Shown here one piece after another: positions 6,623-9,898 of a stretch of DNA of 9,898 bases (positions are counted from its first letter, which is position 1; the number at the start of each line of letters is the position of its first letter). The position numbers and the translations under genes are program-made. Source of the stretch: Desulfobulbaceae bacterium UBA2775 (GTDB lineage: Bacteria; Desulfobacterota; Desulfobulbia; Desulfobulbales; Desulfocapsaceae); the NCBI GenBank assembly GCA_002352445.1, contig DEIL01000263.1, positions 1,208 to 11,105 on the forward strand, in the 5' to 3' direction. The notes beneath the pieces were generated by a model. It searched no databases and had not been told where the DNA came from. It saw only the letters and a list, made by a program, of their open reading frames with translations.

Positions 6623-8434
6623 TTACACTATTTCCCCGTGCATCCTTTTGCTGATCTCTACCTTTTCGGTCATCAATTCCTGAAGTTTCTGCAAATCCCC
6701 TTCACTCTCCGCAAGCTTAATACGTACCATCAGTTCATCGGAATCTTTTTGCAGACCAAACCTTCGAAGATAACTCAGCATATCAGTAATCCCCTCAGCT
6801 GCCCCATCCTCTTCCTCGACCTGACCCTGCCGGGATGCACGCAACAGCAGGTCGGTTACCAGTTTTCTTTCCGCACCATCCGGAAGTGTTGTCAAAAGCT
6901 CTTCAGGCTCGAATTCAGGGTTATTTGCCACCATCACCTTAAGCTGCAGAAAGAGTACCTCGCCAATTCCCCCGGCGAGACATCCTCTTAGTCCATGTTC
7001 TTCCAGGCTGGCGAGGTGGCCGGGATACAAAACCATAAATTCTACCAGTTGTTTCTGGGCGATGGTAAGAGGGACACTTTTTTCCTCTCCCCTCATCTTT
7101 TCCGCTCGTCCGGTGTCACTTTGAAGAAGAGTAGTAGAAGACTTACTCAGTGATTCGAAATGATCAACGGGCACTCCGAGTTGTTCAGCGAAATGGGAGA
7201 TAAAGACAGACCGCTGCAAAGGCGAGGAAGCAGATTTAACCAGGGGGGACAAAGCCTCTATAATCTTACTCTTCCCATCCAGGGTAAGCCCATGTTGACG
7301 GATCAATCTTGCCATAACAAACTCGGGCAAAGACTCAGCCTTCTCCAGCAGTCCGTTTAACTGTTCCAGTCCATTCTGCCGCACATAGGTATCAGGATCA
7401 TGCCCCGAAGGTAAAAGTGCAACACTTCCGGCCAGTTGCTCCGCAAGAAAATAGGGTACTGCTCTGACAGCAGCTTTTTCACCCGCCTGATCCCCATCAA
7501 AGAGAAGTGTTATCTCTGTGGTAAACCTTTTGATCAGCCGAAGCTGCTCCCGGGTCAGTGCTGTTCCCAGAGGTGCTGCAACATTCTCGCAGCCGTGAGC
7601 GACAAGGGAGATAAGATCAAAGTTGCCCTCAACAAGGATTGCCCGTTTTTGTTTCCGGATACTTTCCTTTTGCTGGTAAAGTCCAAGCAGGAGTCTACTC
7701 TTGTTAAAAACGATACTTTCAGGTGAATTTAAATACTTAGGCTGGCCTTCACCGACAATTCTGCCACCAAAACCGCAGACCCGCCCGCTAATATCAAAAA
7801 TGGGGAAAACTATTCTGTCCCGAAAGCGATCATATGTAGCCCCATTTTCTTTTTGCACAAGCAAACCGGCTTCCACAGCTGAAGCCACTTCTTCCTTATT
7901 AAATTTGTCTGCTAAATAGTTCCATCCCTCTACTTCAACCGCTGGCGCATACCCGATTCCAAACCTTTTTTCAATCTCAGAAGTAACACTCCTTTTGCGC
8001 AAATATTCCCTGCCACTGTCTGCTCCTTTTGCCGTCTGCAGATAGTGACTGTAAATCTCTGCACACTTTTTATTCACAGCAAAAAGCTGATCTCGCTTTC
8101 TCTCCAGCGCTAACGCCTTTTTTGACCGCTGCCGCTCAGGCAGTTCAATATTATATCTTCCGGCCAACTCCTTTAATGCTCCGGGAAAATCCAGATTATA
8201 ATATTTCATCATAAAACTGAATACATCCCCGGATTCCTGGCAGCCAAAACAGTGATAAAACTGCTGCCCGCCATGGACGGAAAAAGAAGGTGTCTTCTCT
8301 CCATGAAACGGACACAACCCCAAAAATCTAACACCACTCTGTTTCAAGTCAACACATTCACCTATAATCTGAACAATATCAGCCTGTTCTTTAATCCGTG
8401 AGGTGATGTTTTCCCTTAAATCACTGTCAGTCAT
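6623..8434 (-). CDS. dnaG: DNA primase DnaG (603 aa)
   Basis: DnaG makes the RNA primers for lagging-strand synthesis and initiation at the replication fork, working with the replicative helicase. The N-terminal CHC2 zinc finger is intact, with ligands Cys41, His44, Cys62 and Cys65 (CPFH and CFGC). The catalytic core follows at about 110-340, including the RFRDRIVFPIFD block (203-214). The Toprim motifs are visible: Glu269 in LVEGNFDLISL, then GTALT (290-294), then Asp313 and Asp315 in LLFDGDQAG. The C-terminal 150 or so residues form the variable helicase-interaction region and show no motif I can name. Length is normal. ATG 8434 is the only sensible start, but no Shine-Dalgarno sequence precedes it. 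rpoD follows, as in the macromolecular-synthesis cluster, but 420 bp away; rpsU is absent, and a DUF167 gene lies upstream instead. Confidence 0.97.
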   Translation of the reverse strand: MTDSDLRENITSRIKEQADIVQIIGECVDLKQSGVRFLGLCPFHGEKTPSFSVHGGQQFYHCFGCQESGDVFSFMMKYYNLDFPGALKELAGRYNIELPERQRSKKALALERKRDQLFAVNKKCAEIYSHYLQTAKGADSGREYLRKRSVTSEIEKRFGIGYAPAVEVEGWNYLADKFNKEEVASAVEAGLLVQKENGATYDRFRDRIVFPIFDISGRVCGFGGRIVGEGQPKYLNSPESIVFNKSRLLLGLYQQKESIRKQKRAILVEGNFDLISLVAHGCENVAAPLGTALTREQLRLIKRFTTEITLLFDGDQAGEKAAVRAVPYFLAEQLAGSVALLPSGHDPDTYVRQNGLEQLNGLLEKAESLPEFVMARLIRQHGLTLDGKSKIIEALSPLVKSASSPLQRSVFISHFAEQLGVPVDHFESLSKSSTTLLQSDTGRAEKMRGEEKSVPLTIAQKQLVEFMVLYPGHLASLEEHGLRGCLAGGIGEVLFLQLKVMVANNPEFEPEELLTTLPDGAERKLVTDLLLRASRQGQVEEEDGAAEGITDMLSYLRRFGLQKDSDELMVRIKLAESEGDLQKLQELMTEKVEISKRMHGEIV

Positions 8435-8475
8435 GTCGGAATTGAAGGTTATGCCCTGTTTGAAGGGCCTGTATT

Positions 8476-8506
8476 ATTATTTTTTAAACAATGATGGCGT
8501 CGTCAA
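8476..8506 (-). promoter_or_regulatory. Weak candidate promoter of dnaG
   Basis: On the minus strand, TTGACG (8506-8501; five of six) is followed by a 19-bp spacer and AATAAT (8481-8476; five of six). The long spacer weakens the case. It lies 41 bp before the dnaG ATG, in a gap that otherwise lacks coding sequence, so a promoter here would make dnaG independent of the divIVA-DUF167 genes. Confidence 0.3.
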
Positions 8507-8628
8507 AAGTCCGATCTACTGCGTTACAGGTTTTTATCAGCACCGAAGCATACCATATGATATTGCGAGCATTATTTTTTTGAAAATAGCGAAGAGTTTG
8601 GGCAGATAGCGTAGACATTCGAAATGTA

Positions 8629-8662
8629 TTCTCGGACAGGATCCTAGGAGGCTGTCCGAGAA
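8629..8662. repeat. Perfect 11-bp inverted repeat, resembling insertion-sequence ends
   Basis: The arms TTCTCGGACAG (8629-8639) and CTGTCCGAGAA (8652-8662) are perfectly complementary. They flank a 12-bp centre that itself contains the palindrome TCCTAGGA (8642-8649). There is no T-run beside it, so it is not a standard terminator. GGCTGTCCGAGAA resembles terminal repeats of some transposases' elements (GGCTGTC-type ends, as in IS1182-like elements), by memory only. No transposase gene lies nearby. Confidence 0.6.
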
Positions 8663-8667
8663 GAAGC

Positions 8668-8681
8668 ATTTTGTTCAAAAT
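8668..8681. repeat. Short palindrome next to the inverted repeat
   Basis: ATTTTG and CAAAAT arms (6 bp) around two central bases lie 5 bp from the larger inverted repeat, between the DUF167 gene stop and dnaG. It could be an operator or belong to the same degraded element; there is nothing further to support either. Confidence 0.3.
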
Positions 8682-8706
8682 CGAGGGTTTACAAAAAAAC
8701 CAAGAC

Positions 8707-8994
8707 TCAGTTCAGTGCCCGACGAACCTCCTCACCCGTTAAACCTGTGACAGCAAGAATCTTACGGCGGGATTGTAATCCGGATTTGAAAACAATACTA
8801 TTTTTGGGGATCCTCAGACACTTTGCAAGGAACTTCACGACCTCTCGATTAGCCTTTCCATCAACAGGGGGTGAAGCCACCCCAATCTTCAATAACCCGT
8901 CATACAGTCCTATAATTCGTGGTTTGGAGGCCTTCGGCTGGACATAAATGCGTAAAACAACAGATCCGTCTTTTGCAGTTGAGAGAAAAGGCAT
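8707..8994 (-). CDS. DUF167 / UPF0235 (YggU-like) family protein (95 aa)
   Basis: A small cytoplasmic protein of the DUF167 family, whose biochemical function is not established. The family pattern is clear along its whole length: VQPKASKPRIIG (18-29), LLKIGVASPPVDGKANREVV (34-53) and SGLQSRRK (71-78). The length is normal, and there is no signal peptide or membrane segment. The start is ATG 8994; the ribosome site is poor, but the gene begins only 17 bp after the divIVA-like stop, so it is probably cotranscribed with and perhaps coupled to it. In many proteobacteria DUF167 genes sit beside yggT and proC, and in Gram-positives near divIVA, so this pairing with a DivIVA gene is consistent with a conserved but unexplained association. 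Confidence 0.93.
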   Translation of the reverse strand: MPFLSTAKDGSVVLRIYVQPKASKPRIIGLYDGLLKIGVASPPVDGKANREVVKFLAKCLRIPKNSIVFKSGLQSRRKILAVTGLTGEEVRRALN

Positions 8995-9011
8995 AGCTGC
9001 AATTACACGTC

Positions 9012-9794
9012 TCAGATCTTATCCTGATCTACATCTTCTCCATCAGGAAGCTGAATACTTTGAAAAAGATCTGAAGAACCATCAAGTTTCTCCATATATG
9101 AGCAGAGCAGAGCTTTCAATTCATCATGCACCTGGACTTTTCTCAGCTGCAGTTCTTCAATTTCTTTTGGCAGGCGAGAAAGCTCTGCATTGGCCTCACC
9201 ACGAAGTCTCTTCACCTCGACCTTTGCCTCTTCCACAAGAGTACGCGCCTCCTGCTCACTGGTCTGCCGGAGATTATCTGCAAAACTCTGCGCTGCCACA
9301 ATAGTTGCCTTAAAATCCAGTTCCTCTTTCGCCAGAACCTCGCTCTTCTCTTCAGCCATTTGAAGTTTTTTACGCAGCTCAGCTATTTCCTTTTCTTCCT
9401 CTGCCATTGCTTCATTATCAAAGCTGGACTGCTCTTCAAGTTCAGCGATTTTTTCACTGTAGGAACTATTCTCCTCCTCAAGGTTTGCAACACTCGCCTT
9501 CAGTTCCTCAACCTCGATCTTTAACTTTTCTATCTCCTCGTCCTTCTGTTTGCATTCCTCCTGAATTTTGGAGTTGCTCTCCTCAGTATTCTCCTGCCCC
9601 ACCCGCACTTCATCCTCAAAATTTTCCTGCTCCGTGACCAGAGACTCGATGGCCTCTTTATGGACACGGTTCTGCTCGAGAAGCTCAAAAAAATCTTCCG
9701 CAAGAAGCTCCAGATACGATTTCACCTCTATGGCATCATAACCTCTGAATTTAACCTGAAATTCCTGATCCTTAATGGCCTGTGGCGTAAGCAT
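9012..9794 (-). CDS. DivIVA-domain coiled-coil protein (260 aa)
   Basis: DivIVA proteins assemble at curved membranes, cell poles and septa, and recruit partners; they are best known in Gram-positives, but family members also occur in Desulfobacterota and Myxococcota. The N-terminal domain is recognisable at 1-42: MLTPQAIKDQEFQVKFRGYD, followed by EVKSYLELLAEDF. Phe16-Arg17 align with the membrane-inserting Phe17-Arg18 of Bacillus subtilis DivIVA. A long, strongly Glu/Lys-rich coiled coil runs from about 45 to 155. The second conserved DivIVA segment is at about 160-215 (ATIVAAQSFADNLRQTSEQE). The start is ATG 9794, with GGAG 6 bp upstream; GTG 9812 and ATG 9806 are in frame but lack a site, and MLTP is the usual family N-terminus. 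The gene is followed after 17 bp by the DUF167 gene. A role in polar or division-site organisation is inference. Confidence 0.88.
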   Translation of the reverse strand: MLTPQAIKDQEFQVKFRGYDAIEVKSYLELLAEDFFELLEQNRVHKEAIESLVTEQENFEDEVRVGQENTEESNSKIQEECKQKDEEIEKLKIEVEELKASVANLEEENSSYSEKIAELEEQSSFDNEAMAEEEKEIAELRKKLQMAEEKSEVLAKEELDFKATIVAAQSFADNLRQTSEQEARTLVEEAKVEVKRLRGEANAELSRLPKEIEELQLRKVQVHDELKALLCSYMEKLDGSSDLFQSIQLPDGEDVDQDKI

Positions 9795-9800
9795 AACTGA

Positions 9801-9804
9801 CTCC
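9801..9804 (-). promoter_or_regulatory. Ribosome binding site that sets the divIVA-like start
   Basis: GGAG on the minus strand, 6 bp before ATG 9794. It selects the 260-residue form starting MLTPQAI over the GTG at 9812 and the ATG at 9806. Confidence 0.5.
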
Positions 9805-9811
9805 ATTTTCA

Positions 9812-9898
9812 CTATTTTTTATGTTCAATGTATAACCAGACAAGTCCCTCTATATGAAAGTCATGTGCTATCCGAATCCCGGTCACATCACCTTCATA
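9812..9898 (-). CDS. 3' end of an unrecognised upstream gene (28 codons; truncated by window edge)
   Basis: One minus-strand frame is open from the window edge and ends in TAG at 9814-9812, 17 bp before the divIVA-like ATG. The translated tail begins YEGDVTGIRIAHDFHIEGL and ends WLYIEHKK, with an alternating hydrophobic pattern typical of a real protein. The other two minus frames stop within 15 bp of the edge. The spacing equals the 17-bp gap between the next two genes, which supports an operon. An open frame this short is not rare by chance, and I do not recognise the family. Confidence 0.45.
   Translation of the reverse strand, partial: YEGDVTGIRIAHDFHIEGLVWLYIEHKK

Noticed and set aside
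6338..6991. 217-codon plus-strand frame overlapping the dnaG 3' end
   Set aside because: Over half of it is antisense to a certain dnaG reading frame, there is no recognisable domain, and all real genes here are on the minus strand.
6484..7718. 13-base repeat AAAAACGATACTT at 6484 and 7706
   Set aside because: About one such match is expected by chance in a window of this size, and one copy is inside dnaG coding sequence.
8484..8678. 64-codon minus-strand frame between the DUF167 gene and dnaG
   Set aside because: No ribosome site, no family resemblance, and it runs through the inverted repeat at 8629-8662; most likely a chance open frame.
9829..9857. TATACA with a TTCATA 18 bp upstream as a promoter for the divIVA-like gene
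   Set aside because: It lies inside the open frame that ends at 9812, the -35 is poor, and operon-like spacing makes a promoter there unnecessary.
1..9898. CRISPR arrays, tRNA or rRNA genes, phage or toxin-antitoxin genes
   Set aside because: No regularly spaced repeats, cloverleaf-like segments, rRNA motifs or matching proteins were seen on either strand.

Overview
The window looks like chromosomal DNA of a sulfate-reducing (or sulfur-disproportionating) member of the Desulfobacterota. The main evidence is the 5' part of dsrA at the left edge: its product carries the siroheme/[4Fe-4S] cysteine motifs of the dissimilatory sulfite reductase alpha subunit, and its wording resembles Desulfobulbales proteins as I remember them. 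That order-level placement is inference from memory, not from a search. Base composition is moderate and even along the window, and nothing in codon use suggests a recent import of any of the genes.

Every gene I can support is on the minus strand, so transcription runs from right to left. In that order: the tail of an unrecognised gene (right edge), a DivIVA-domain coiled-coil protein, a DUF167/YggU small protein, dnaG (primase), rpoD (primary sigma factor), dprA (DNA-processing protein), rpe (ribulose-phosphate 3-epimerase), pgi (glucose-6-phosphate isomerase), and dsrA (truncated by the left edge). dnaG-rpoD is the core of the classical macromolecular-synthesis cluster, here without rpsU next to it. 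The first three genes are separated by 17 bp each. rpoD-dprA, dprA-rpe and rpe-pgi are separated by about 34, 74 and 34 bp, which suggests one transcript from rpoD through pgi. dsrA follows after 255 bp and has its own promoter candidate (a perfect TTGACA -35, 17-bp spacer, TATGCT), so it is probably a separate unit that happens to follow a housekeeping block.

Functionally the block covers replication initiation (DnaG), global transcription (RpoD), handling of single-stranded DNA in recombination (DprA), and two sugar-phosphate enzymes linking glycolysis/gluconeogenesis to the pentose-phosphate pathway (Pgi, Rpe). dsrA then starts the energy-metabolism module whose partner genes (expected dsrB and others) lie beyond the left edge.

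Three gaps hold non-coding sequence worth a look. The 255 bp before dsrA have a promoter overlapped by an inverted repeat. The 420 bp between dnaG and rpoD have a 20-bp imperfect direct repeat 150 bp apart, and a 13-codon leader ORF that overlaps the rpoD start as ATGA. The 272 bp between the DUF167 gene and dnaG have a perfect 11-bp inverted repeat resembling insertion-sequence ends. I see no complete mobile element, CRISPR array, tRNA or rRNA, and no clearly new multi-gene system; the window is mostly housekeeping.
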